From Clostridium sartagoforme (GTDB taxonomy: Bacteria; Bacillota; Clostridia; Clostridiales; Clostridiaceae): DNA of 64,000 nucleotides. Below the pieces are notes generated by a model. It was not told the origin of the DNA and did no database searches. It saw only the letters and a list, made by a program, of their open reading frames with translations. Positions 17,999 to 26,568 of this stretch are shown piece by piece (position 1 is the stretch's first letter; every line of letters starts with the position of its first letter). The DNA lies in contig NZ_SRYR01000001.1 in NCBI RefSeq assembly GCF_004794105.1, positions 682,001-746,000 on the forward strand, read 5' to 3'. The translations under genes were made by a program, and so were the position numbers.

Positions 17999-18899
17999 AG
18001 TAAAAGTACCTGCAACATCTGCAAATATAGGACCAGGATTTGATTCCTTAGGTATAGCTTTTAATTTATATAATGAATTTGAATTTTCTGAAGTAAATGG
18101 GGGCATAAACTTTTATGGATTTAAAGAGGAATTTTCTAATACAGACAATATAGTTTATAAAGCAATGGAAATATGCTTTGAAAAGTGTAAATACAAGCCT
18201 AAGGGATTAAAAATTGGGTTAGTTAATGAAAATATACCTATATCAAGGGGGCTTGGTTCAAGCTCTACTTGTATAGTTGCAGGACTATTAGGTGCAAATG
18301 CCATAATGAATAATCCTTTAAGTATAGAAGAACTTTTTAAACTTGGGGTAGAAATTGAAGGTCATCCAGATAATATTGCACCAGCATTCTTTGGGGATAT
18401 GATAGTGTCAGTAGTTGAAGATGGGGAAGTATATTATAATAAAATTAATATTGAAGAAGGCTTAAGCTTTATTGCTTTAATTCCTAAATTTGAACTATCT
18501 ACATCTTTATCTAGAGAGGTACTACCAGCTCAGGTAAACTTTAAAGATGCTGTTTATAATGTTAGTAGGGTATCATTGATGATTTCTAGTTTTATTAGTG
18601 GTAAATTCGATCTTTTGAAGTATTGTTGTAAAGATGCATTACATGAAAAGTATAGAAGTCCATTAATAAAAAATTATAATTTAGTATATAATAAATGTAT
18701 GGATTTAGATGCTTTATGTTGTTTTTTAAGTGGGGCAGGGCCAACTATAATGGCAATTATTAAAAATGACAATAAAGAATTTTTAGAAAAGCTTAATACT
18801 TTTATCAAGGATGAGAATATTCCTTGGAGCATTAAGGAACTATCTATAGATAATTTGGGGGCAACAACAGTATTTAAAGGTGGTACTAATGAAAGGTAA
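17991..18899 (+). CDS. thrB: Homoserine kinase
   Basis: This 302-residue GHMP-family kinase phosphorylates homoserine, supplying the substrate of ThrC. The N-terminal motif VPATSANIGPGFDSLGIAF and the ATP-binding loop PISRGLGSSSTCIVAGL are clear. The C-terminal GHMP motif CFLSGAGPTIMAI is present as well. The length is typical. ATG 17991 overlaps the thrC end by 8 bp, and the 3' end overlaps the ACT-protein gene by 11 bp. Confidence 0.95.
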   Translation: MFRVKVPATSANIGPGFDSLGIAFNLYNEFEFSEVNGGINFYGFKEEFSNTDNIVYKAMEICFEKCKYKPKGLKIGLVNENIPISRGLGSSSTCIVAGLLGANAIMNNPLSIEELFKLGVEIEGHPDNIAPAFFGDMIVSVVEDGEVYYNKINIEEGLSFIALIPKFELSTSLSREVLPAQVNFKDAVYNVSRVSLMISSFISGKFDLLKYCCKDALHEKYRSPLIKNYNLVYNKCMDLDALCCFLSGAGPTIMAIIKNDNKEFLEKLNTFIKDENIPWSIKELSIDNLGATTVFKGGTNER

Positions 18900-19326
18900 T
18901 TTTCTAATTGTAGATAAAAGATCTCTTCCTGATGTTTATGAAAAAGTAGTTGATGCTAAAAGATTACTTAAGGAAGGTAAAGTAAAGGATGTTACTGAAG
19001 CAGCTAAAACGGTAAATATAAGTAGAAGTGTTTACTATAAGTATAAAGAAACTGTTTTTGAACTTGCTGAAACAGAAGTAGGACAAAAAGTAACATTAAA
19101 TATGATGATAAATGATAATAAGGGAGTACTTTCTTGTATTTTAAATTATATTTATGAAGTAGGTGGAAGTATAATTACTATAAATCAAGGAATCCCTATG
19201 AATAAAAAAGCTAATGTGAGTTTAACTATTAACATTTCATCTATTAATGGTGATTTAACTACATTAATGGATGGCTTATTAAAGCTAAAAGATGTTGAAA
19301 GTGTTGAATTCGTAGCTATGGAGTAA
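18889..19326 (+). CDS. ACT-domain regulator of the UPF0735/PheB family
   Basis: This is a 145-residue protein with two parts. The N-terminal helical segment (about 10-55: LPDVYEKVVDAKRLLKEG, then VTEAAKTVNISRSVYYKY) looks like a helix-turn-helix. The C-terminal ACT domain (about 68-145) contains DNKGVLSCILNYIYEVGG and INQGIPMNKKANVSLTI. ACT domains bind amino acids, so a threonine-responsive control protein for the overlapping thrC-thrB genes is likely but not shown. I chose ATG 18889 over GTG 18880 because AAAGGTGG sits 5 nt upstream of it. The gene ends 26 bp before a strong terminator. Confidence 0.85.
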   Translation: MKGNFLIVDKRSLPDVYEKVVDAKRLLKEGKVKDVTEAAKTVNISRSVYYKYKETVFELAETEVGQKVTLNMMINDNKGVLSCILNYIYEVGGSIITINQGIPMNKKANVSLTINISSINGDLTTLMDGLLKLKDVESVEFVAME

Positions 19327-19352
19327 TCTCCTTATAAAGTTTTAGATCTTGC

Positions 19353-19386
19353 AAATTAGAGGCTGTCATAAGACAGCCTCTAATTA
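19353..19386 (+). terminator. Terminator of the thrC-thrB-ACT operon
   Basis: AATTAGAGGCTGTC and GACAGCCTCTAATT form a 14-bp perfect stem with an ATAA loop. Confidence 0.85.
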
Positions 19387-19581
19387 TTCTTAGAAAAAAC
19401 TTTATTTATTTATTGAAATTTGATATAGTATTTTTAAAATCAATTGTATATATGTTTCAATTAATTAAATAATTAATTTTCATTTATTTAAATTTGAAAG
19501 CATCTATATTTTAATTTTTATATAAGCTGATTGCGTAAGTGCATAATTAAAATATTTTACATATAAATTAATTGGATAAAA

Positions 19582-19610
19582 TGTAAAAATTTTATTACAA
19601 CTTATATACT
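19582..19610 (+). promoter_or_regulatory. Promoter of the cysteine desulfurase-thiI operon, shared motif copy A
   Basis: TGTAAA-17 bp-TATACT lies 29 bp upstream of the TTG start. The whole block, spacer included, is repeated in front of the radical SAM gene at 53231-53259. It also holds the inverted pair TGTAA/TTACA, which could be an operator. Confidence 0.5.
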
Positions 19611-19638
19611 ATTTAAATTAATAGTAGGAGGACTAATT

Positions 19639-20784
19639 TTGGATATTTATTTAGACAATAGTGCAACTACAAAACCTTATAAAGAAGTAATAGATGAAAT
19701 TGCTAGAGGAATGGAAGAATATTATGGTAATCCATCTTCACTTCATGGTCTTGGAATAAAATCTGAAAAGAAGATAAATGAGGCTAGGGATTTTATAGGG
19801 AAATGTATAAATGCATCTAAGGAAGAAATATACTTTACTTCAGGTGGAAGTGAAAGTAATAATCTAATAATAAAGGGACTAGCTAAACCAGGGCATCATA
19901 TAATTACAACTGTTTTTGAGCATCATTCTGTTTTAATGACATATAAAGACCTTGAAAAGAATGGAGTAAAAGTTACATATTTAAATGTAGATAGCAATGG
20001 TAAAGTTTCTATAGATGATATAAAAAATTCTATAACAAAGGAAACAGTTTTAGTTTCAATTATGCATGTTAATAATGAAATGGGTTCAGTACAAGATCTA
20101 GTGGAAATCGGTAAGGTAATTAAAGAAAAATCAAGTAGAGCAAAATTTCATGTAGATGCTGTACAATCCTTTGGTAAGTTAAATATAGATGTGAAAAAGA
20201 TGAATATAGATATGCTTACAGCCTCTTCACATAAGATTCATGGACCAAAGGGTGTTGGATTTATTTATATTAAAAAAGGTTTAGTATTAAATCCATTAAT
20301 ACATGGAGGAAGTCAAGAAGGTGGAGTAAGAGGTGGAACTCAAAACGTTCCTGGTATTATAGGCTTTAATAAAGCAGCAGAAATAACTATGGAAAATATT
20401 AATGATAGTTATAAAAAAGTTAATGAATTAAAAGAATACATGATAAATAGACTTAGTGAAATTGATAATATTAGGATAAATAGTCCATTAAGTGATGATT
20501 TTACACCATATATATTGAATGTATCTTTTACTGGAGTTCGTGCTGAAGTATTACTTCATTTACTTGAAGAAAATAATATATTTGTAGCTACTGGTTCTGC
20601 ATGTACTTCAAAAACTAGTTCTGTACAAGGTAGTTATGTTATTAAAGCTTTAGGGTTAAGCAAAGGTGAAGTTGAAAGTGCTATAAGATTCTCATTCTCA
20701 AAGTTTAATACTAAAGAAGAAATAGATAAAACTGTAGAAGTTTTAAAAAACTCATTAAGATTTTTAAGGAGAGTAAAAAAATGA
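19639..20784 (+). CDS. Cysteine desulfurase of the NifS/IscS family
   Basis: The 381-residue product removes sulfur from cysteine as an enzyme-bound persulfide, using pyridoxal phosphate. Visible motifs are DNSATTKP at the N-terminus, TSGGSESNN, the HVDAVQSFGK segment, the cofactor lysine in SSHKIHGPKG (K199) and the catalytic cysteine in GSACTSK (C322). The TTG start follows TAGGAGG. It overlaps thiI by 4 bp, so the sulfur probably goes to tRNA 4-thiouridine, as in the Bacillus NifZ-ThiI pair. No iscU gene is nearby. Confidence 0.93.
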   Translation: MDIYLDNSATTKPYKEVIDEIARGMEEYYGNPSSLHGLGIKSEKKINEARDFIGKCINASKEEIYFTSGGSESNNLIIKGLAKPGHHIITTVFEHHSVLMTYKDLEKNGVKVTYLNVDSNGKVSIDDIKNSITKETVLVSIMHVNNEMGSVQDLVEIGKVIKEKSSRAKFHVDAVQSFGKLNIDVKKMNIDMLTASSHKIHGPKGVGFIYIKKGLVLNPLIHGGSQEGGVRGGTQNVPGIIGFNKAAEITMENINDSYKKVNELKEYMINRLSEIDNIRINSPLSDDFTPYILNVSFTGVRAEVLLHLLEENNIFVATGSACTSKTSSVQGSYVIKALGLSKGEVESAIRFSFSKFNTKEEIDKTVEVLKNSLRFLRRVKK

Positions 20785-21935
20785 ATCAACTAATATTAGT
20801 TAAGTACGCATCTGAAATATTTTTAAAGGGATTAAACAGAAATAAGTTTGAAAAGAAATTAAGAGAGAATATTAAAAAGAAGCTAAAGGGAATAGAATAT
20901 TCTTTAATTTCAGATCAAGGTAGATATTTTATTAAAGCTGATGATATTGAAGAAGCTACTGAAAGAGTAAGAAAAGTTTTTGGCGTAGCTGAAGTATGCA
21001 TAGTTACAGAAGTAGAGAGAGATATGCAAGCAATTAAGGAAGAAGCTTTAAATAAGGTTAGAGAAGCTAATCCAAAGAACTTTAAGATTGAAACTAATAG
21101 AGCTAATAAGGCATTCCCTAAGAATTCTTTAGAAACTTCTAAAGAAGTTGGAGCTTTTGTAGTTTATAATATGAATGGACTTGAAGTTAAGGTTAAAAAT
21201 CCAGAATGTCTAGTAAATATAGAAATAAGAGATAAAGCATATATTTATACGACAAAGGATAAGGTTAAAGGGGTTGGAGGACTTCCTTATGGAATTAATG
21301 GAAGTACAATGCTTATGCTATCTGGTGGTATAGATTCTCCTGTAGCAGGCTATTTAATGGCTAGAAGAGGAGTAGAATTACACTGTGTTTATTACCATAG
21401 CCATCCTTACACTTCAGAAAGAGCAAAGGATAAGGTTAAGGATTTAGCTAAGATATTATCAAATTACACTGAAAGAGTTAACCTTCATATTGTGCCTTTT
21501 ACTGAAATACAAATGGCGATTATTAATGGATGTAGAGAAGATGAGCTAACTATTATAATGAGAAGATTTATGATGAGAGTAGCATGTGCTTTAGCAGATA
21601 AGTATAATATACATTCAGTTGCAACTGGAGAAAGCGTAGGTCAAGTTGCTAGCCAAACTATGGAAGGTTTAGTTGTAAGTAATGATTGTGCAGATAGACC
21701 AGTATTTAGACCATTAATTGCAATGGATAAAACAGATATAATGGATATAGCTAGAGAAATAGATACTTATGAAACATCAATACTTCCATATGAAGATTGT
21801 TGTACTATATTTGTTCCAAAACATCCAAAGACTAAACCAAGATTAGAATTAATAAGAAAATCTGAAGAAGTATTAAATATAGATGAATTAGTTAATAAAG
21901 CTTTAGAAGAAACAGAAGTAGTTGTTTTCAATTAG
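20781..21935 (+). CDS. thiI: tRNA 4-thiouridine synthase ThiI (without rhodanese domain)
   Basis: The 384-residue protein has an N-terminal ferredoxin-like and THUMP domain (about 1-165). A PP-loop ATPase domain follows with MLSGGIDSPVAGYLMARRG near residue 180. It adenylates uridine 8 of tRNA and transfers sulfur to it. The C-terminal rhodanese domain of the E. coli enzyme is missing. This is usual where a dedicated desulfurase is encoded next door, as here. The ATG overlaps the desulfurase end in an ATGA arrangement. The final codons and stop merge with the arm of a dispersed repeat (CAATTAGCAATTAACAATT). Confidence 0.95.
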   Translation: MNQLILVKYASEIFLKGLNRNKFEKKLRENIKKKLKGIEYSLISDQGRYFIKADDIEEATERVRKVFGVAEVCIVTEVERDMQAIKEEALNKVREANPKNFKIETNRANKAFPKNSLETSKEVGAFVVYNMNGLEVKVKNPECLVNIEIRDKAYIYTTKDKVKGVGGLPYGINGSTMLMLSGGIDSPVAGYLMARRGVELHCVYYHSHPYTSERAKDKVKDLAKILSNYTERVNLHIVPFTEIQMAIINGCREDELTIIMRRFMMRVACALADKYNIHSVATGESVGQVASQTMEGLVVSNDCADRPVFRPLIAMDKTDIMDIAREIDTYETSILPYEDCCTIFVPKHPKTKPRLELIRKSEEVLNIDELVNKALEETEVVVFN

Positions 21936-22087
21936 CAATTAACAATTATTAATTAACAGTTGAGGTTGCAATTTGTTCCAAATTGCTGAGAAATGAAGAA
22001 CTAATGGAATAATGAGAAAAATTAAGAAATGAAATAATGAAAGAATTGTTGAAGTGATTTTTTTCAAAATCACAATAAAATAATAAA

Positions 22088-22117
22088 TAAAGAGGTTGCC
22101 CCATGGCAACCTCTTTA
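22088..22117. terminator. Bidirectional terminator after thiI
   Basis: TAAAGAGGTTGCC and GGCAACCTCTTTA pair perfectly around CCAT. It sits between convergent genes. Confidence 0.85.
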
Positions 22118-22121
22118 TTTT

Positions 22122-22140
22122 AAAACTCCGTAGGAGTTTT
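22122..22140. terminator. Core hairpin of repeat copy 2
   Basis: AAAACTCC-GTA-GGAGTTTT. On the minus strand it can act as terminator of the 22176-22592 gene. Confidence 0.55.
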
Positions 22141-22175
22141 CACCTTCATTTTTTAATTTTTTCATTATTTCATTC

Positions 22176-22592
22176 TTATCTTGTTCTCATTTTAGTTGCT
22201 TGTTGTCTAGCTTTTTTTATTTGGCTATGATCAAATGGGTGTAGGTCTTTTTTTGTAGTTAAATTTAAAATGTTTGAAATAGTGATTGTGTCAGAATCTG
22301 CCTTACCTTTTTCACCTTCAATTCCCATAATAATTACTTTATGACCTTGCTTTACATCTATAAAAGTCGGCTTTTTAAACCACTTTCTTACTTTATATTG
22401 AGTTTTAACTACACCCTTACCTGCATCTGGCTTAAGTAATATCATGGCATCTAATTTTCTGAAAATGCCTAATATGTTCTTTTCTTCAATTTTAACAGAT
22501 AAAACAGTACCAGCAGTACTAGTCATTCTATCTCCATACTTTTGCATATATGCATCAGTAAAATACTTACTTACTTTATCTTTGAAACCCAT
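22176..22592 (-). CDS. Unrecognised soluble protein, 138 residues
   Basis: I do not recognise the family. The product is basic, without signal peptide or membrane segment. It begins with a short amphipathic helix (KDKVSKYFTDAYMQKYGDRM). A beta-rich body follows with GTVLSVKIEEK, GHKVIIMGIEGEKG and a His/Lys-rich C-terminal helix (HPFDHSQIKKARQQATKM). The start ATG has AAAGGAG 8 nt upstream, and base composition resembles the neighbours, so the gene is very likely real. It is convergent with thiI and divergent from the Cys/Gly-rich gene. Confidence 0.7.
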   Translation of the reverse strand: MGFKDKVSKYFTDAYMQKYGDRMTSTAGTVLSVKIEEKNILGIFRKLDAMILLKPDAGKGVVKTQYKVRKWFKKPTFIDVKQGHKVIIMGIEGEKGKADSDTITISNILNLTTKKDLHPFDHSQIKKARQQATKMRTR

Positions 22593-22810
22593 AATTAAAA
22601 CTCCTTTATATTAAGAAATATTTATATAACAATTATAATATCAAGGTTATTATAACATAAGTAAAATATTTATAAAACAAAAATTTAAAATATTGTGATT
22701 AAGGAGATCTCACTATGACTTAGTGGTGCTTTATTAGTCTAAACTTACTAATTAGAAGAGATTAAATAAGAAAGAATTAATATTTTTTATTCAAAATTAC
22801 TTTTTTAAGA

Positions 22811-22838
22811 GAATATATTTATACTTGCTCATAGGATA
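22811..22838 (+). promoter_or_regulatory. Candidate sporulation-sigma promoter of the Cys/Gly-rich gene
   Basis: GAATAT is followed 13 bp later by CATAGGATA, which resembles the CATANNNTA -10 element used by SigE/SigK/SigG. No good vegetative promoter is seen in its place. It lies about 40 bp before the gene. Confidence 0.4.
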
Positions 22839-22877
22839 TAGTAAATACACTTTAGATAAAAAGAGGAGGATTTACTA

Positions 22878-23573
22878 ATGAAGGTTTGCTTACAAAGAGT
22901 TAACAGTATGTGTAATGAATATAATCTAGTAATTTGTGCAGATAGATGTATAGGTATTGAAATAAGAAGAAATTTACCTAAATGTATCTGTGGTGATGGG
23001 ATTAAGATAAATATTATAGTTACAGGATGCGAAGGAGTACTATGTGCACCAGCTTTACCATGTAACAATGTAGTAGCATTATCTAGTCCTATTAGAATTA
23101 TAAGAAGAAATCCATGTAGAGATTTTAATAATTCAGCTTTTAATAACGATGATTTTGACAATTTTAGTGAAGGCTTTGATAATTTCAGTTTTAATGATGA
23201 AGGTAGTAAGTTTAATGATTCACGTTGCTGCAATAGCGTTTCTCCAATGTCTAGGGAACAAGAATTTGCTATCATAGTTAGATCCTTTAGCCCTGCATTA
23301 TCACAATTTTTATGTGAATTTCCACAAATCTTTTTAGAAGATAATGATAGAACTGTAAGGTTAATATTTATCTTTGATAAAAATGGTAGTTGCTTTGCGC
23401 CAGCATGCAACTCAGGATGTGGTTTTGGAGGAGGCTGTGGCTTTGGAGGCTGTGGCGGTGGCTTTGGTGGAGGCGGCTTCGGCGGAGGTTGTGGCTTCGG
23501 TGGAGGCTGTGGCTTTGGTGGAGGCGGTTTCTTTGGATTAGCTGCTTTAGCATTATTATTCTGTTGCTGCTAA
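22878..23573 (+). CDS. Cys/Gly-rich protein with GCGFGG repeats, putative spore-surface protein
   Basis: The 231-residue protein has a globular first part with scattered cysteines (CLQRVNSMCNEYNLVICADRC, CICGDGIKINIIV). An Asn/Asp/Phe-rich stretch follows (about 80-115: NNDDFDNFSEGFDNFSFND), then a second folded part (EQEFAIIVRSFSPALSQFLCEF). From about residue 174 there is a run of GCGFGG-type repeats, closed by the hydrophobic tail FFGLAALALLFCCC. It has no signal peptide. The composition resembles self-crosslinking spore coat or exosporium proteins. AGAGGAGG precedes ATG, and a possible sporulation promoter lies upstream. The function is inferred from composition only. Confidence 0.75.
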   Translation: MKVCLQRVNSMCNEYNLVICADRCIGIEIRRNLPKCICGDGIKINIIVTGCEGVLCAPALPCNNVVALSSPIRIIRRNPCRDFNNSAFNNDDFDNFSEGFDNFSFNDEGSKFNDSRCCNSVSPMSREQEFAIIVRSFSPALSQFLCEFPQIFLEDNDRTVRLIFIFDKNGSCFAPACNSGCGFGGGCGFGGCGGGFGGGGFGGGCGFGGGCGFGGGGFFGLAALALLFCCC

Positions 23574-23602
23574 CCTTTGAAAAAAACAAAGGATAAGTAA
23601 AA

Positions 23603-23640
23603 TAGGCCAAGATAAGTAAAGCTTACCTTGGCTAATTTAT
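23603..23640 (+). terminator. Terminator after the Cys/Gly-rich gene
   Basis: AGGCCAAGATAAG pairs with CTTACCTTGGCT (one mismatch), followed by AATTTATTT. Confidence 0.65.
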
Positions 23641-23741
23641 TTAAAAAAATTGTTATTAATTTGTTATAATACTGACACATAAAATATAGTATAATAGACT
23701 TAGGATTTAATATTCATAAAGTAAAGTGAGGGAGTATTAAT

Positions 23742-24689
23742 ATGGATAAACTTCTCAAAGACAGAATAGATCTGACAATTGAAAACTACAGAAGTGCAAA
23801 GGTAAAATTAAGAAATGATGGCGACTTAATAAACCATCTTGCTTCATTAGTCTTTGCACATAATAACAAAGACATACCTTTTGAGAAGGTAAAGGAAATC
23901 AGAAGATATATTAAAGACACATCATCAAGAGTATCACCTTTTAGGGGAGAAACATTATATATTTTATCTTTATTAATAGCTTTAGAAAATGAAGAAGAGA
24001 ATATTATTAATGATATATACGAAATTATGGAGTTACTTACAGAAGAAGGCTTTAATGAGTGTGATTATTTAGTATTAACATCCTTTGTAATAGCTAAGTA
24101 TGGAAAAGGCATAGACAAGCATAAAATTTCAAGAAAAATGAAAGATGTATTTATATTATTAAAAGAAAAATATTACAACATCACTGGAGAAGATGATTAT
24201 CTTGTATGTGCATTATGGGCTTTAAATGATATAGATATTACAACAATTGATGAATTTATAGAAACGATATATAATAATATAACTAATTTAAATATTAAAT
24301 CAAAAAATGGAATACAAAGCTTAACTAATGCTATTATGTTAAATGGATCTTCAGGTCATATGTATAAGACCATGGAGTTTATATTACAAATGGAAAAAAG
24401 AGAGATAAAGATAGCTCAGCAGTTTTTACCTCTATTAGGTGTATTATCTAATAGGGATATGAGAAAGAGTATAGATTTAATAGAAGATGTAGTTGAAACT
24501 CTTTGCGAAGAGGAAAGTGAATATGAATACTATATGGATAAGGGATTTAGAACAATTATAGCTATTTCAATTATATCATTTAACACAATAGGAGATAATA
24601 GAAGTTATATAGATGAGTTATTGGCTCAAGGTGTATATAGTTTTATTAAATCTAAAAATAAAGGAATGTTTGCAGAAGCTTTGGCCTAA
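23742..24689 (+). CDS. DUF4003-like helical protein
   Basis: This 315-residue, mostly helical cytoplasmic protein has no membrane segment. The pattern ENYRSAKVKLRNDGDLINHLASLVFAH, then SRVSPFRGETLYILSLLIALEN and SSGHMYKTMEFILQM, fits DUF4003, a family of unknown role in Firmicutes. GTGAGGGAG precedes ATG. It ends 11 bp before dinB and is probably co-transcribed with it, but I see no functional link. The family name is from pattern memory, not a search. Confidence 0.7.
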   Translation: MDKLLKDRIDLTIENYRSAKVKLRNDGDLINHLASLVFAHNNKDIPFEKVKEIRRYIKDTSSRVSPFRGETLYILSLLIALENEEENIINDIYEIMELLTEEGFNECDYLVLTSFVIAKYGKGIDKHKISRKMKDVFILLKEKYYNITGEDDYLVCALWALNDIDITTIDEFIETIYNNITNLNIKSKNGIQSLTNAIMLNGSSGHMYKTMEFILQMEKREIKIAQQFLPLLGVLSNRDMRKSIDLIEDVVETLCEEESEYEYYMDKGFRTIIAISIISFNTIGDNRSYIDELLAQGVYSFIKSKNKGMFAEALA

Positions 24690-24700
24690 AGGGAGAAGTG

Positions 24701-25747
24701 ATGGAAAGGATAATTTTACATGTAGATATGGATGCTTTTTTTGCATCTGTAGAACAACTTGATAATAAGGCACTAAGAGGAAAGCCAGTTATAGTTGGTG
24801 GAGTTAGTGAAAGAGGAGTAGTTTCTACATGCTCTTATGAGGCTAGAAAGTATGGAGTACATTCTGCTATGCCTGTATTTATTGCGAGAAAATTATGCCC
24901 TCATGGTATCTTTGTTAGAACTAGGTTTTATAGATATAAGGAAATTTCTAATAAAGTATTTAATATTTTAAGAGATGTTACATCGATTATAGAACCTTTA
25001 TCTATAGATGAGGCCTATTTAGATATTACTAATAGCAAGTTTAAAAGTGGACTTGAAGCAGCAAAATATATAAAGTATAGAGTTCTTAAAGAAGTGGGAT
25101 TAACTATTTCTGTTGGAATCTCATATAATAAATTTTTGGCAAAACTTGCTTCTGATTGGAATAAACCTAATGGAATAATGATAATAGATAAGGAAATGAT
25201 GCCCGATTTACTTATGCCTTTTCCAATTTCAAAAATTTATGGATTAGGAAAGAAATCAGTTGAAAAACTAAACAATATGGGTATTTTTATAGTAAAAGAC
25301 TTATATGAAATGCCTAAAGAGTTTTATATAGAATATCTAGGTAAATACGGACTTGAAATTTACGATAGAATTCGAGGTATAGATAATAGAGAAGTAGTAC
25401 CAGTTCGTGATAGGAAATCCTTTGGAAAAGAAACTACCTTAAAGGCAGATACAAATGATAAAGAGGAATTATTATCTTACTTAAAGGAATTTTCAAAAGA
25501 AATAAGCAATTACTTAATAAATAAAAATATTTATGGAAAAACTATAACTGTTAAATATAAGACTGAAAGTTTTGTAAATCATACTAGAAGTAAAACTTTA
25601 AATTATTACACTAATGATTTTAATGAAATATATAGTACTTGTGAAGAAATAATTGAAAATGAGAATATAAAAGAAAACATTAGATTAATAGGAGTTACAA
25701 TATCATCCTTTAAAGAAAATACTATAGAACAGTTAACTTTATTTTGA
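24701..25747 (+). CDS. dinB: DNA polymerase IV (Y-family)
   Basis: The 348-residue product starts ERIILHVDMDAFFASVEQ, with the first metal-binding acidic motif. It has the steric loop region KYGVHSAMP, the second catalytic motif SIDEAYLD and the helix-hairpin-helix thumb part IYGLGKKSVEKLNNMGI. The C-terminal little finger domain is present. Y-family polymerases copy past damaged template bases with low fidelity. I chose ATG 24701 rather than the adjacent GTG 24698, because GGGAG ends 5 nt before it. No LexA-type box was recognised upstream. Confidence 0.95.
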   Translation: MERIILHVDMDAFFASVEQLDNKALRGKPVIVGGVSERGVVSTCSYEARKYGVHSAMPVFIARKLCPHGIFVRTRFYRYKEISNKVFNILRDVTSIIEPLSIDEAYLDITNSKFKSGLEAAKYIKYRVLKEVGLTISVGISYNKFLAKLASDWNKPNGIMIIDKEMMPDLLMPFPISKIYGLGKKSVEKLNNMGIFIVKDLYEMPKEFYIEYLGKYGLEIYDRIRGIDNREVVPVRDRKSFGKETTLKADTNDKEELLSYLKEFSKEISNYLINKNIYGKTITVKYKTESFVNHTRSKTLNYYTNDFNEIYSTCEEIIENENIKENIRLIGVTISSFKENTIEQLTLF

Positions 25748-25826
25748 AATTACTTTAATTATGTGTAATTTTCTTATATAATTAATATTTGGAATTATAA
25801 ATAAAGTTTTGAGAGGAGATTCTTAA

Positions 25827-26501
25827 ATGAATAAAAATGAATTAGCAAAAATGATAGATCATACTATCTTAAAGCCAGAGGCTACAGAAAAGGAAGTAGA
25901 AAAACTTTGCAAGGAAGCTTTAGAATATAACTTTGCATCAGTTTGTATTAATCCTTCTATGGTAGAAAAAGCAGCTGAAATGTTAGAAGGTAGTGATGTA
26001 AAGGTTTGTACAGTAATAGGATTTCCTTTAGGAGCAACTACTACAGAAGTAAAAGCTTTCGAAACAGAAGATGTAATTAAAAAAGGCGCTACTGAAGTAG
26101 ATATGGTTATTAATGTAGGAAAGCTAAAAGAAGGAAACTTAGATTATGTTAAAAAAGATATAGAAGCAGTTGTAAAAGCTGCAAAAGGTAAAGCGTTAAC
26201 AAAGGTTATTATAGAAACTTGTCTTTTAACTGATGAAGAAAAAGTAACTGCATGTAAATTATCAAAAGAAGCTGGTGCAGATTTTGTAAAAACTTCTACA
26301 GGATTTAGTATTGGTGGAGCTACTGCAAAAGACATTAAGCTTATGAGAGAAACAGTAGGGGAAGAATTAGGAGTTAAGGCTTCAGGTGGAGTAAGAAGCT
26401 TAGAAGATGCAGAGCTTATGATAGAAAATGGAGCTAGTAGAATAGGTGCTTCAGCTTCTATTGCAATATGCGAAGGAACAAAAAGTAATTCAACATACTA
26501 A
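25827..26501 (+). CDS. deoC: Deoxyribose-phosphate aldolase
   Basis: The 224-residue TIM-barrel enzyme cleaves 2-deoxyribose-5-phosphate to glyceraldehyde-3-phosphate and acetaldehyde, in deoxynucleoside breakdown. Family motifs are [34 protein letters not shown] and the Schiff-base lysine in FVKTSTGF (K155). [12 protein letters not shown] comes later. Length is normal. GAGAGGAG precedes ATG. It stands alone, apart from other deo genes, and is followed by a weak hairpin. Confidence 0.95.
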   Translation: MNKNELAKMIDHTILKPEATEKEVEKLCKEALEYNFASVCINPSMVEKAAEMLEGSDVKVCTVIGFPLGATTTEVKAFETEDVIKKGATEVDMVINVGKLKEGNLDYVKKDIEAVVKAAKGKALTKVIIETCLLTDEEKVTACKLSKEAGADFVKTSTGFSIGGATAKDIKLMRETVGEELGVKASGGVRSLEDAELMIENGASRIGASASIAICEGTKSNSTY

Positions 26502-26516
26502 TAATAAACTTTAATG

Positions 26517-26542
26517 GGGCTGTTTGCACGACAGCCCTTTAC
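26517..26542 (+). terminator. Weak hairpin after deoC
   Basis: GGGCTGT-TTGCACG-ACAGCCC followed by TTTACTTTG. The T run is poor, so some read-through into the antiporter gene is likely. Nearly the same hairpin text (GCTGTTTGTGCGACAGC) occurs at 41263-41279. Confidence 0.45.
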
Positions 26543-26568
26543 TTTGGGGAAAAACAAAGGAGAAGAAA

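Larger units (their letters stand above)
19327..19638. other. Gene-free 312-bp region
   Basis: It contains the thr-operon terminator and then about 250 bp of very AT-rich sequence. This leads into a promoter-like block at 19571-19615 that is almost identical to a block at 53220-53262. No small ORF with a ribosome site was found. Confidence 0.6.
21936..22175. repeat. Dispersed intergenic repeat (copy 2)
   Basis: The left arm has CAATTAACAATTATTAATT, then GCAATTT-GTTCC-AAATTGC, then AATGAAGAACTAATGG-type text, the pair GTGATTTT/AAAATCAC, an independent terminator, the core hairpin at 22122-22140, and T-rich text complementary to the purine-rich text. It separates convergent genes. Confidence 0.7.

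Noticed and set aside
22720..22790. Regulatory hairpin or leader peptide upstream of the Cys/Gly-rich gene
   Set aside because: AAGGAG is followed by a two-codon frame (ATG ACT TAG), and the local pairings are short; nothing distinguishes it from chance.
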